Assembly (NCBI GenBank): GCA_035946955.1 | Contig: DASYYE010000138.1 | Span: 1-30,896, forward strand | Length of the DNA: 30,896 nucleotides | Origin: DASYYE01 sp035946955 | GTDB lineage: Bacteria > Actinomycetota > Actinomycetes > Streptosporangiales > Streptosporangiaceae | Direction of reading: 5' to 3' | Shown here: one piece after another, positions 1-7,254 of the stretch | How the letters are laid out: each line of letters opens with the position of its first letter | Numbering within the stretch: position 1 is the stretch's first letter | Position numbers and translations under genes: made by a program | The notes under the pieces: model-generated | Database searches by the model: none | What the model saw: only the letters and a program-made list of their open reading frames with translations | What the model was told of the DNA's origin: nothing

Positions 1-1
1 C

Positions 2-2353
2 ACTGAGCAGGCCCGCATCGAAGAACTGCACGTGGCCGCGATCGAGGACCGTGCCGAGGCCATGCTCGGTCTCGGCGGACACCGTGAGCTAGTCGGCGAG
101 CTCGCGGCTCTCGCCACCGCGCACCCGCTGCGGGAACGGACCCGGGCGCTGCTGATGATGGCGCTGTTCCGCGACGGGCGCCAGGCCGACGCCCTCGCGG
201 TCTACACACAGACCCGCACGCTGCTCGCGGAGGAACTCGGGATCGACCCTGGCCAGCAGCTGCAGCAACTCCATCAGCGCATTCTGGCTGGTGATCCGGT
301 CCTGGCCACCCCTGGCGGAAGACCCGGCACCGGTTTGCCGCAGCCTCACCAGCTACCACCGCGGTCCGCGCACTTCGTGGGCCGGTCGGGGGAGCTCCAC
401 CGGCTCACCATGTTGCTGGGCACCACGACCGGCACAGTGCTGATCTCGGCCATCAACGGAACTGCCGGCATCGGCAAGACCACCCTGGCGGTGCACTGGG
501 CACACCAGGTCGCTGACCAGTTTCCCGGCGGCCAGCTCTATGTCAACCTGCGAGGGTTCGATCCCAGTGCGACACCGCTAACGCCCGCCGAAGCGCTCCA
601 CGGCTTCCTTACCGCCTTTGGCCTGCCGCCTGAGCGGATTCCAGTGACCACCGATGAACGGGCAGCGCTCTACCGCAGCCTCGTGGCTGACCGGAAGATG
701 CTGGTCCTGCTCGACAACGCCCGCGACGCCGATCAGGTACGCCCGTTGCTGCCCGGTGGGCCAGCGTGCCTGGTGGTGGTCACCAGCCGTAACCGGCTGA
801 TCAGCCTGGTCAGCCAGGAAGGCGCCCACCCCTTCACCTTGGATGTGCTCAGCGCCGAGGAAGCCACAGCGCTACTGGCCCGCCGCATTGGCGCTGACCG
901 CATCGCTGCCGAGCCACAGGTGGCCGCGGAACTGATCGACAGCTGCGGCCGGTTGCCGCTGGCACTGGCCATAGTGGCCGCCCGTGCAGCCCTGCATCCC
1001 GGCTTTCCGCTCGCAACGCTGGCAGAGGAGCTCCGCCAGGTCCCAGCCAGGCTCGACGCGCTGGACACAGGCGACCCACAGGCGAACCTGCGCGCGGTGC
1101 TGTCCTGGTCCGTTGCCGCCCTGAGCGACCAGGCGGCCGGCGTATTCGCGCTGCTCGGGCTCGCGCCCGGCCCGCACATCAGCCTGACGGCCGCGGCCAG
1201 CCTGATCGCCGTCCCGCTCGCCAAGGCACGGGCGCTGCTCCACGAGCTCGAGGATGCCCACCTGCTTCAGCAGCACGTACCAGGCAGCTACCGCATGCAC
1301 GACCTGACCCGCCAGTATGCCCATGAGTACGCCTGCCAGGCCCAGCCGCCGGACAGCAGGGAGGCGGCGCTGCAGCGGCTCACCGGTTTCTACCTGCACA
1401 CCGCCCATGCCGCCGAGCGGCTGCTCGACCCGAGCCGTCCGCTGGCATGCCTCGGTGACCCTCCCGGTGGCTGCCTCCCGCTGTCCCTGACGGACGAGGC
1501 GGCGGCCCTGGCCTGGCTGGACAGCGAGCATCCCTGCCTGCTAGCCGCTCAGCAGCAGGCCGCGAACCAGGGCTGGCACACCGTGACCTGGCAGTTTGCC
1601 TGGGCACTGACCACCTACCACCGTCGGCAGGCACGGCGGCACGACCAGGTGACCGCCTGGCGGGCTGGGCTGGCTGCTGCGACGCAACGTGGCGATGTGC
1701 CCGCCTGCGCCCTGGCCCACCGGCTCCTCGGCGAGGCCTGCAGCCGGACGGGCGAACACGGCGAGGCCCTTTCTCATCTCCGCCAGGCCCTGACCCTGAT
1801 GGAGGGGAGCACGGACCGCCTCACCCAGGCGCTGATACACAACTCGCTGGCGCGGGCCTGGTCGCGGCAGGGTGACGACCAGCAGGCGCTCGACCATGCC
1901 ACTCGGGCCTTGCACCTCCACCAGGCCATCGCCGACAACGCCCTGGAGGCCTACACGCTCGGGGATGTCGGCTGGTACCACGCCCGTCTCGGCCACCTCG
2001 ACCAGGCAAGGACCCACTGCGATGCCGCGCTGCGCCTGCACCGCCGCCACGGCAACCGGCTCGGCCAGGCGGCCGCACTGGACAGCCTCGGCTATCTCGC
2101 CGACCGCAGCGGCGAGCACGAGCAGGCCCTCGGCTGGTACCAGGAGGCGCTGCGCCTGTTCCGCGGTCTGCGTGACCAGTACAACGAAGCCGAGATCCTC
2201 GACCACGTCGCCGGGGCACATGCCGCGCTCGGCCAGCACGACCGAGCCCGCGACACCTGGCGGCAGGCCCTCCAGCTATACCAGGCCCAGCACCGCGTCA
2301 GCGAAGCCAAACGGGTCGAACAGCAACTCGCCGCCCTGCACGACCAGCACTGA
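2..2353 (+). CDS. SARP/AfsR-type transcriptional regulator with NB-ARC and TPR domains (5' partial)
   Basis: The reading frame is open from base 2, so the N-terminal winged-helix DNA-binding domain lies outside the window. The first ~95 visible residues are the C-terminal part of a bacterial transcriptional activation (BTAD) domain, with the typical HPLRER, ALFRDGRQADAL and EELGIDPG blocks. An NB-ARC ATPase follows: Walker A GTAGIGKT at about base 458, Walker B-like LVLLDNA at about 700, and LPLAL at about 952. The last ~200 residues are TPR repeats. The architecture is that of AfsR-like SARP regulators, cytoplasmic activators of secondary metabolism or development whose activity is tuned by nucleotide binding and TPR contacts. 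It is a clear paralogue of the regulator at 13891-16731, sharing long blocks in the NB-ARC. The gene target cannot be read from the sequence. A GTG at 32 is in frame but is internal to the domain. Confidence 0.93.
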   Translation, partial: TEQARIEELHVAAIEDRAEAMLGLGGHRELVGELAALATAHPLRERTRALLMMALFRDGRQADALAVYTQTRTLLAEELGIDPGQQLQQLHQRILAGDPVLATPGGRPGTGLPQPHQLPPRSAHFVGRSGELHRLTMLLGTTTGTVLISAINGTAGIGKTTLAVHWAHQVADQFPGGQLYVNLRGFDPSATPLTPAEALHGFLTAFGLPPERIPVTTDERAALYRSLVADRKMLVLLDNARDADQVRPLLPGGPACLVVVTSRNRLISLVSQEGAHPFTLDVLSAEEATALLARRIGADRIAAEPQVAAELIDSCGRLPLALAIVAARAALHPGFPLATLAEELRQVPARLDALDTGDPQANLRAVLSWSVAALSDQAAGVFALLGLAPGPHISLTAAASLIAVPLAKARALLHELEDAHLLQQHVPGSYRMHDLTRQYAHEYACQAQPPDSREAALQRLTGFYLHTAHAAERLLDPSRPLACLGDPPGGCLPLSLTDEAAALAWLDSEHPCLLAAQQQAANQGWHTVTWQFAWALTTYHRRQARRHDQVTAWRAGLAAATQRGDVPACALAHRLLGEACSRTGEHGEALSHLRQALTLMEGSTDRLTQALIHNSLARAWSRQGDDQQALDHATRALHLHQAIADNALEAYTLGDVGWYHARLGHLDQARTHCDAALRLHRRHGNRLGQAAALDSLGYLADRSGEHEQALGWYQEALRLFRGLRDQYNEAEILDHVAGAHAALGQHDRARDTWRQALQLYQAQHRVSEAKRVEQQLAALHDQH

Positions 2354-2398
2354 CACCTGGGCGGGCCCGCCGCGTCAAACGGCGGGCCCGCTCAGGTG
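2354..2398. terminator. Strong bidirectional hairpin terminator between convergent genes
   Basis: Arms 2354-2372 and 2380-2398 form a 19-bp inverted repeat with a single G/T mismatch around a 7-nt loop. It starts on the base after the SARP stop codon and lies 12 bp from the stop of the convergent lectin-repeat gene, so it can serve both. There is no U-tract, as is usual for actinomycete terminators. Confidence 0.85.
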
Positions 2399-2410
2399 CC
2401 GACAGAGGGG

Positions 2411-3496
2411 TCAGGTGATGCCGCCGCCGAGGCTGTTCCACCCTGACCACCCGGCGGTGGGGTTCCAGTAGTTCTCCCACAGGGCGTTGTCTCCGCCGCG
2501 GGCGTAGACCTCGACGTTGCCGTTGTTCGGGTCGTACAGGGCCACCGGGTCGCTGGTGATGCCACCGCCCTTGCTGTACCAGCCTGACCACCCGCCGGTC
2601 GGGCTCCAGTAGTTCTCCCACAGGGCGCCGTCCCCGCCGCGGGCGTACACCTCGACGTTGCCGTTGCTGGGGTTGTACAGGGCCACTGGGGCGCTGGTGA
2701 TGCCGCCGCCCTTGCTGTACCAGCCGGACCAGCCGCCGGTGGGGCTCCAGTAGTTCTCCCAGAGAGCGTTGTCCTCGCCGCGGGCGTAGACCTCGATGTT
2801 GCCGTTGCTCTGGTCATAGACGACCGCTGGCTGGCTGGTGATGCCGCCGCCGAGGCTGTTCCACCCTGACCAGCCTGCGCTGGGGTTCCAGTAGTCCTCC
2901 CACAGGGCGTTGTCCTCACCATGGGCGTAGACCTCGATGTTGCCGTTGTTCGGGTCGTACACCGCTACCGGGTCACCGGTGATGCCGCCGCCTTTGCTGT
3001 ACCAGCCTGACCAGCCGCCGGTCGGGCTCCAATAGTTCTCCCACAGGGCGTTGTCCTCGCCGCGGGCGTAGACCTCGACGTTGCCGTTGTTCGGGTCGTA
3101 CACCGCTACCGGCTCACCGACGATGCCCCCGCCCTTGCTGTACCAGCCCGACCAGCCACTGACAGGGCTCCAGTAGTTCTCCCATACCGCGCCGTCCTCG
3201 CCGCGGGCGTAGACCTCGATGTTGCCGTTGTTCGGGTCATAGACGACCGCTGGTCTCCCAGATGGAGCCGAAGGTGGAGGCTGGGGCGTGCCTGTGAAAT
3301 GGATGTACACCATTCCGTCCGCACCTATCGCCATCGTGTGCTGGTCGTAGGAGAACGAAACCCAGTTATAGTCCTCCAGCGTGACGGTGCCGTTGCTGTT
3401 TACCGAGTCCACGAAAGCCACATGCCCGTGGCCGTTACTGCCGGCCAGGCTCGGGGGAAAGACCGCGACCGACCCCGGAGTGGGAGTGCTGTCCAC
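2411..3496 (-). CDS. C-terminal half of a secreted CHAP-lectin protein: end of CHAP domain plus six PLL/DUF346-like repeats
   Basis: Residues 1-65 are the second half of a CHAP amidase/peptidase domain, with the catalytic His region (NGHGHVAFVD) and the DYNW strand. A Pro-rich linker (PQPPPSAPSG) follows, then six 47-residue repeats to the stop, each with the pattern EVYARGxDxALWENYW...WSGW...GGG. This matches PLL-type/DUF346 beta-propeller lectin repeats, which bind glycans. The frame is the same as that of the piece at 3518-3838, and only a TAA at 3518-3520 separates them. The catalytic Cys is in the upstream piece, so this half alone cannot be an active CHAP enzyme. The GTG at 3496 has no convincing ribosome binding site, so it is probably not an independent gene. 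It is better read as the distal part of one 475-codon gene that is interrupted, read through, or affected by a sequencing error. Confidence 0.8.
   Translation of the reverse strand: MDSTPTPGSVAVFPPSLAGSNGHGHVAFVDSVNSNGTVTLEDYNWVSFSYDQHTMAIGADGMVYIHFTGTPQPPPSAPSGRPAVVYDPNNGNIEVYARGEDGAVWENYWSPVSGWSGWYSKGGGIVGEPVAVYDPNNGNVEVYARGEDNALWENYWSPTGGWSGWYSKGGGITGDPVAVYDPNNGNIEVYAHGEDNALWEDYWNPSAGWSGWNSLGGGITSQPAVVYDQSNGNIEVYARGEDNALWENYWSPTGGWSGWYSKGGGITSAPVALYNPSNGNVEVYARGGDGALWENYWSPTGGWSGWYSKGGGITSDPVALYDPNNGNVEVYARGGDNALWENYWNPTAGWSGWNSLGGGIT
2414..3253 (-). repeat. Six tandem 141-bp coding repeats (47-residue lectin blades)
   Basis: Six units of exactly 47 codons, the last lacking two codons, run head to tail without linkers. 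Units differ mostly by a few synonymous or conservative changes: YSKGGG versus NSLGGG, SPTGG versus NPTAG or NPSAG. The YSKGGG/SPTGG and NSLGGG/NPxAG variants occur in a mosaic along the array, which suggests recent duplication and gene conversion. PLL-type propellers usually have seven blades; six plus the linker strand are seen here. Confidence 0.9.
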
Positions 3497-3517
3497 AGGT
3501 ATGCCCGCAGCCTGGGC

Positions 3518-3838
3518 TTACCCGCCGAGCTGGCCGCTGGAGTCGAAGGCCCAGCTGTACGCATCCCCCCACCACTGGTTCTGGTAGCCGTGGCCAAAGG
3601 GGACCCCATCGTCGTTGTTCAGCCGCCAGGCAACGAACGACGTGCACTCCCGGCTGGGGAACCCGCCCGCGTTACTGCTGTCGGGTGCGTAGTTCGCATA
3701 CGGGTAGTCGTTGGTGCCGATGGTGGCCTGCGCTGGCACGTTGCTGGTCAGCGCCACCGCCATGGTCGCCATCACTGTGGTCAGCGGCACGAGTGCCAGC
3801 CACCGGGCCCGTCTCGGCAAAGGCCGATCGTGGTTCAT
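3518..3838 (-). CDS. N-terminal half of secreted CHAP-domain peptidoglycan hydrolase (interrupted by in-frame TAA)
   Basis: The ATG at 3836-3838 is preceded by GAGGAGGA with 3 nt spacing. Residues 1-37 form a signal peptide: RRAR charge cluster, hydrophobic stretch, and a likely cleavage after PAQA. The mature part is the start of a CHAP domain with the catalytic cysteine in RECTSFVAW and the WWGDAYSW strand. The frame stops at TAA (3518-3520, seen as tta on the plus strand), but translation of the same frame continues with a normal CHAP second half and lectin repeats (2411-3496). CHAP enzymes are secreted N-acetylmuramoyl-L-alanine amidases or endopeptidases and need the downstream His. The product as read here is therefore a truncated, probably inactive fragment. 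A single base change from a Tyr (TAC/TAT) or Lys (AAA) codon would explain the stop. Confidence 0.8.
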   Translation of the reverse strand: MNHDRPLPRRARWLALVPLTTVMATMAVALTSNVPAQATIGTNDYPYANYAPDSSNAGGFPSRECTSFVAWRLNNDDGVPFGHGYQNQWWGDAYSWAFDSSGQLGG

Positions 3839-4080
3839 GCGTCCTCCTCGAGGTCATCGGTGGGCCCGGGTGAGGTGCATTAAGGCATGCGGCTCCCTGG
3901 AAAGAAAGAATTGGCCGCCCCAGCATTGAGGTCATCTCCCCCCATCAGGCTGACTTGGCCGCCCGGCCCGGAACCTCATCTTCATGGCAGCCTCTGGAGG
4001 AAATCTAAAGATCCTGTAGAGGGTTGAAAGCTCAGCCTGTACGGCCTCATCGGCCGGGACACGGACGCTCGTCAAGCCAT

Positions 4081-4094
4081 TGACAACGTTGTTG
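4081..4094. promoter_or_regulatory. Imperfect LacI-like operator upstream of the CHAP-lectin gene
   Basis: TTGACAACGTTGTTG at 4080-4094 contains the perfect 10-bp palindrome ACAACGTTGT (4083-4092) with a central CG. The same core, with longer symmetry, lies in front of the GH92 gene at 7143-7156. The site is about 245 bp upstream of the CHAP start and 15 bp beyond the stop of the TetR gene, in the 270-bp stretch 3839-4108 that holds no other recognisable element. Palindromes with central CG are typical of LacI-family operators; the assignment to a regulator is inference. Confidence 0.45.
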
Positions 4095-4108
4095 GTTGCC
4101 GTCGTGCT

Positions 4109-4738
4109 TTACCCGGCGCCCGCCCGTGTGAACAAGGTCATGAGCTGGTCGGCAGCCGCCTGGACGGCGGTGTCCTCAGCACTGCCGTCGGCTGCGAGGT
4201 CCAGCCCGGTCACCAGCGTCGCGCTGAATACCACCGTGGCGGCCAGCCCGGTGTCGACACCCGGGGTGGTGTTCTCGCGCAGCACTTCTTCGACCACCCC
4301 AACCGCGCGTTCCCGCGCGGCCCGCAGTTCGCTGTGCCAGGGCCGGCCCGGCCGCCATGCCTCGGCAAGGATCAGCCGGGCGAAGTCGGCGGCGGAGGTG
4401 ACGCGGGTCAGCATCGTCGAGACGACCGCCCGCAACGCCGCCGTGCCAGCCAGCCCTTCGGCCGCTTCAGCCAGTGCCATGGCCAGCCGGTCGACGCCCG
4501 CCACCAGGGCGCCGGTGAACAGGTCGTCCTTGGAAGCGACGTTGTAGTAGACAGTGCCCTTGGCTACGTGGGCGCGTTCCGCGATGTCGTCCACGGTCGT
4601 GCCGTCGATGCCGTGCTCGGCGGCGAGTTCGATGGCCGCGTCCTGGAGACGCTGCAGGCTGCGGGCCGGGCGCGGGTCCGGCTGGCGTGGGGCCCGCGGA
4701 GCTGTCCGGGGTGGCCGCTCCCTGACGGGTCGGGGCAT
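4109..4738 (-). CDS. TetR/AcrR-family transcriptional repressor
   Basis: This is a 209-residue protein. A basic, Pro/Arg-rich N-terminus (about 27 residues) precedes a TetR helix-turn-helix at roughly residues 28-75, with the signature TTVDDIAERAHVAKGTVYY followed by N-x-x-SKDDLF. The C-terminal ligand domain is alpha-helical and unassigned. I chose the ATG at 4738 because AGAGGA lies 11 nt upstream. The ATG at 4750 sits directly against that motif, and longer GTG starts run into the upstream gene. It lies 47 bp downstream of the YhgE/Pip gene on the same strand, so the two are probably cotranscribed. It is the natural candidate to bind the palindrome at 6899-6912 in the operon promoter and so repress its own operon, a common arrangement for TetR regulators of export proteins. 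Confidence 0.92.
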   Translation of the reverse strand: MPRPVRERPPRTAPRAPRQPDPRPARSLQRLQDAAIELAAEHGIDGTTVDDIAERAHVAKGTVYYNVASKDDLFTGALVAGVDRLAMALAEAAEGLAGTAALRAVVSTMLTRVTSAADFARLILAEAWRPGRPWHSELRAARERAVGVVEEVLRENTTPGVDTGLAATVVFSATLVTGLDLAADGSAEDTAVQAAADQLMTLFTRAGAG

Positions 4739-4785
4739 GGTGCCAATCATCCTCTGGTCCCGGGCCGCCCAGGTGGCCCGAGTGC

Positions 4786-6876
4786 TCACCGGACTGTCAC
4801 GGCAGGCTGCGAAGTCACCGTGGCACCGCCTACCACCGCCGCGCTGACATCCCGCCCGCGCCGGGCCGTCCACCAGGTCAGTGCCAGGCTCACCACCGCG
4901 AGGCCACCGAGCACACCCACCGCGGCCCACACCGGCCCGAGTTCCCCACCCGCGAGCAGTCGCCGCAGCCCGGTGACGACATAGGTCATCGGCGTGAACG
5001 GGTGCAGTGCCCGGAAGAACGCCGGAGTGGTCTCGATCGGGTAGGTACCGCCCGAGCTGGTGATCTGCAGCACGAGCAGGACCACACCGAGCACCCGCCC
5101 GGCCGGGCCGAGCCGGGCGTGCAGCAACTGCAGCACCGCACCGAAGGACGCTGCAGCCAGGACGAGGAACGCCAGCGTGCCCAGTGGCCGCGCCGGGTCC
5201 AGGCCGAGCCCGTAGTGCAGGGCGCCGGCCAGGATCACCGCCTGGATGGCCCCGACCGTCAGCACGACCAGGTACCCGGCCAGCGTGCGGCGCAACGGGT
5301 GGTTGGCCTCACCTGGGACGCGCCGCGCGACCGGCCGCATCACACCGAACATGAAGATCGCGCCAACCCACAGGGCGATCCCGATGAAGTACGGTGCGAA
5401 CCCCGCACCGTAGCTGCCCGCCGGGTCGTGCCGCTGGGTGGCGAGGCCCACCGGGTTGCCCACCACCCGCGCCAGCCGCTGCTGTGCTGGGGTGTGCAAC
5501 ACGGGAATGGTCCGAGCGCCGCCCGCCAGCCGCCGGTGGAGGGTGGTAGCTGCGGTGGCGAGGCGGCCGCTGCCGCTCGCCAGGCCCTGGGCACCCTCGG
5601 CGAGACCAGCGGCACCGCCGCTCAGCTGGTTGGTGCCAGCGCTCATGCTCGTGGTGGCGACGGCGAGCCGGGAAGCACCGGCCGAGACCTGCCCGGTACC
5701 AGCCGCGAGGCGCTCGGTGCTGGCGGAGAGTGCCGCTGTCCCGCCTGCCAGCTCCGGAGCGGCGCCCGCGAGGCGCTGGGCTCCCGCCGCCACCTGGCCA
5801 GCCCCGGCTGCGAGTGCCTGCACAGGACCGGTCTGGGACGCCACCGCCGTGAGCGCACTGGCGGACGCGTCGCCGGTGGCGGTGACTGCCGTCACCGCCT
5901 GCTGCAGCGCGGCATCCTGAGGGTAGGCGGCCGCAGCGGCCCGCAGTGCGGCCAGTGCCCGTGCCTGTGCGGCGGTCAGTTCGCCGGTCTGGGCGGCGAA
6001 GCTGTCCAGACCGCTGGCCAGCCGTGTGGTTCCCGCCGAGACCTGTTGCGCACCGGCGCTGAGCCGCGCGGTCCTGGCTGGCAGGCCGGCCGTGTCCGCA
6101 CTGAGCTGGCTGGCACCCACAGCCAGCCGCTTGGCGCCCGCAGCGATCGACTGCGTGCCCGACGCGAGGGAGCGTGCCCCAGCGTTGGCGGCCGTGGCCC
6201 CGTGGGCAAGGCTCGCCGCCCCATTGGCCAGGCTTTCGGTCCCCGGCGCCAGCCTGGCCGCCCCGCCGTTGACGGCGTCCGCGCCGCGGGCCAACCGGGC
6301 CGCGCCCGTACTGGCGCGCTGGAAGCCACCATGTGCCTGGGCCAGGCCGGTGAGCAGGCCCCCGGCGTCGGTGGTCGCCACATGCGCCGAGGTCACGGAG
6401 CGGACCTGTGCCAGGACATCGCGGGCCAGGGTGGAGGCGAGGTAGGAGTTCGCGTCGTTCAGCACCACGTCAACCCGTGCCTGCTCGGGGGCGTGGCCCG
6501 CCCGCTCCGGGGACGCGACATCGGCGGAGAAGCCCGGGGGGACCGTCACGGCGAGGTAGTAGTCGCCGTCAGCGACCCCGCTTGCTGCCTGCCCGGCACT
6601 GACCACGTGCCAGTCGAACGCATGCAAGTGGAGCAAGGTACGGGTGAGCTGCGCACCAGCGTCCACTTCGTGCCCGTGGACCGTGACTGGCCGGTCCGCG
6701 TCCACCAGGGCCACCGGCACCCGGTCCAGGTGGGCCGTGGGGTTCCAGAACGCCCACAGGTACAGGGATCCATACAGCAGCGGCAGGAGCAGGACCACGC
6801 CCAGGCCGGCCCGTGCCAGACGCGACGCGTGTACGGCAGCGGCCTCACGCCGGAGCAGGGCGAACAACGTGGACAT
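4786..6876 (-). CDS. YhgE/Pip domain membrane protein (ABC-2-type transporter-like)
   Basis: This 696-residue protein has the YhgE/Pip layout. A short cytoplasmic N-terminus leads into TM1 (about residues 22-45, ending LYLWAFWNP), then an extracytoplasmic N-terminal domain (PVALVDADRPV). A long repetitive segment at about 180-470 has L-A-x-G-A-x-x-x-x-x-G spacing, predicted to be a helical stalk. The C-terminal membrane domain has about five hydrophobic segments (about 495-675). The start ATG follows GAGGAGG with 5 nt spacing. Relatives include the phage-infection protein Pip and YhgE, and export or ESX-related membrane proteins; the transported substrate is unknown and no ATPase gene is adjacent. 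It shares a promoter with the TetR gene downstream. Confidence 0.9.
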   Translation of the reverse strand: MSTLFALLRREAAAVHASRLARAGLGVVLLLPLLYGSLYLWAFWNPTAHLDRVPVALVDADRPVTVHGHEVDAGAQLTRTLLHLHAFDWHVVSAGQAASGVADGDYYLAVTVPPGFSADVASPERAGHAPEQARVDVVLNDANSYLASTLARDVLAQVRSVTSAHVATTDAGGLLTGLAQAHGGFQRASTGAARLARGADAVNGGAARLAPGTESLANGAASLAHGATAANAGARSLASGTQSIAAGAKRLAVGASQLSADTAGLPARTARLSAGAQQVSAGTTRLASGLDSFAAQTGELTAAQARALAALRAAAAAYPQDAALQQAVTAVTATGDASASALTAVASQTGPVQALAAGAGQVAAGAQRLAGAAPELAGGTAALSASTERLAAGTGQVSAGASRLAVATTSMSAGTNQLSGGAAGLAEGAQGLASGSGRLATAATTLHRRLAGGARTIPVLHTPAQQRLARVVGNPVGLATQRHDPAGSYGAGFAPYFIGIALWVGAIFMFGVMRPVARRVPGEANHPLRRTLAGYLVVLTVGAIQAVILAGALHYGLGLDPARPLGTLAFLVLAAASFGAVLQLLHARLGPAGRVLGVVLLVLQITSSGGTYPIETTPAFFRALHPFTPMTYVVTGLRRLLAGGELGPVWAAVGVLGGLAVVSLALTWWTARRGRDVSAAVVGGATVTSQPAVTVR

Positions 6877-6898
6877 GGGAGCCTCCTCACGTTTTTAG

Positions 6899-6941
6899 AC
6901 TGACTAGTCAGTACAATAAGTCGCGCCACGCCATCAGTCAA
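6899..6941 (-). promoter_or_regulatory. Promoter with overlapping TetR-type operator for the YhgE-TetR operon
   Basis: Read on the minus strand, TTGACT (6936-6941) is followed by a 17-bp spacer and TATTGT (6913-6918), a good sigma-70/HrdB-type promoter. The next base starts ACTGACTAGTCAGT (6899-6912), a 14-bp perfect palindrome covering the expected transcription start and ending 22 bp before the ATG. Position and symmetry fit an operator for the TetR repressor encoded in the same operon. Confidence 0.75.
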
Positions 6942-7107
6942 ACCGCGAGCAGTAGGCGGCCGGCAACCAGTGCTTGACGGGGGAGGGGCGCGCCGTAGCA
7001 ATGGCTGGAGGTCCCGGCAAGGACACCCGGTGATCGCGCCCGCTGGCGAAGCCGGGATCAGGACTCCAGCGGCTGGCGCCGAGTCTGCGGCTACTAAGAC
7101 TGAGGTC

Positions 7108-7156
7108 TTGACGGCGCACTGGAGCCAGGAGTATCAACCTCTTGACAACGTTGTCA
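7108..7156 (+). promoter_or_regulatory. Promoter and LacI-like operator upstream of the GH92 gene
   Basis: TTGACG (7108-7113), an 18-bp spacer and TATCAA (7132-7137) form a plausible promoter. Five bases further on lies TGACAACGTTGTCA (7143-7156), a 14-bp perfect palindrome with central CG, where a repressor would block initiation. The embedded TTGACA could itself act as a -35 box, but no good -10 follows it. The GH92 start is about 100 bp downstream. No LacI gene is in the window. Confidence 0.6.
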
Positions 7157-7254
7157 GTTGGCACCGCAGCCCCATCTGAGAAAGAGCCCTCCGCAGCACG
7201 GCCACGTGCGCTCGCCTCGTGACTGTGCCTCTCAGGGTTTGGAAAGGCGGAGAG

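Noticed and set aside
2414..3253. Evenly spaced repeats considered as a CRISPR-like array
   Set aside because: The repeats are contiguous 141-bp coding units without spacers and encode lectin blades.
5002..6903. A 633-codon open frame on the plus strand opposite the YhgE/Pip gene
   Set aside because: It is antisense to a clear membrane-protein gene, its composition is Gly/Arg/Gln-rich without a domain, and its length is explained by the repetitive high-GC gene on the other strand.
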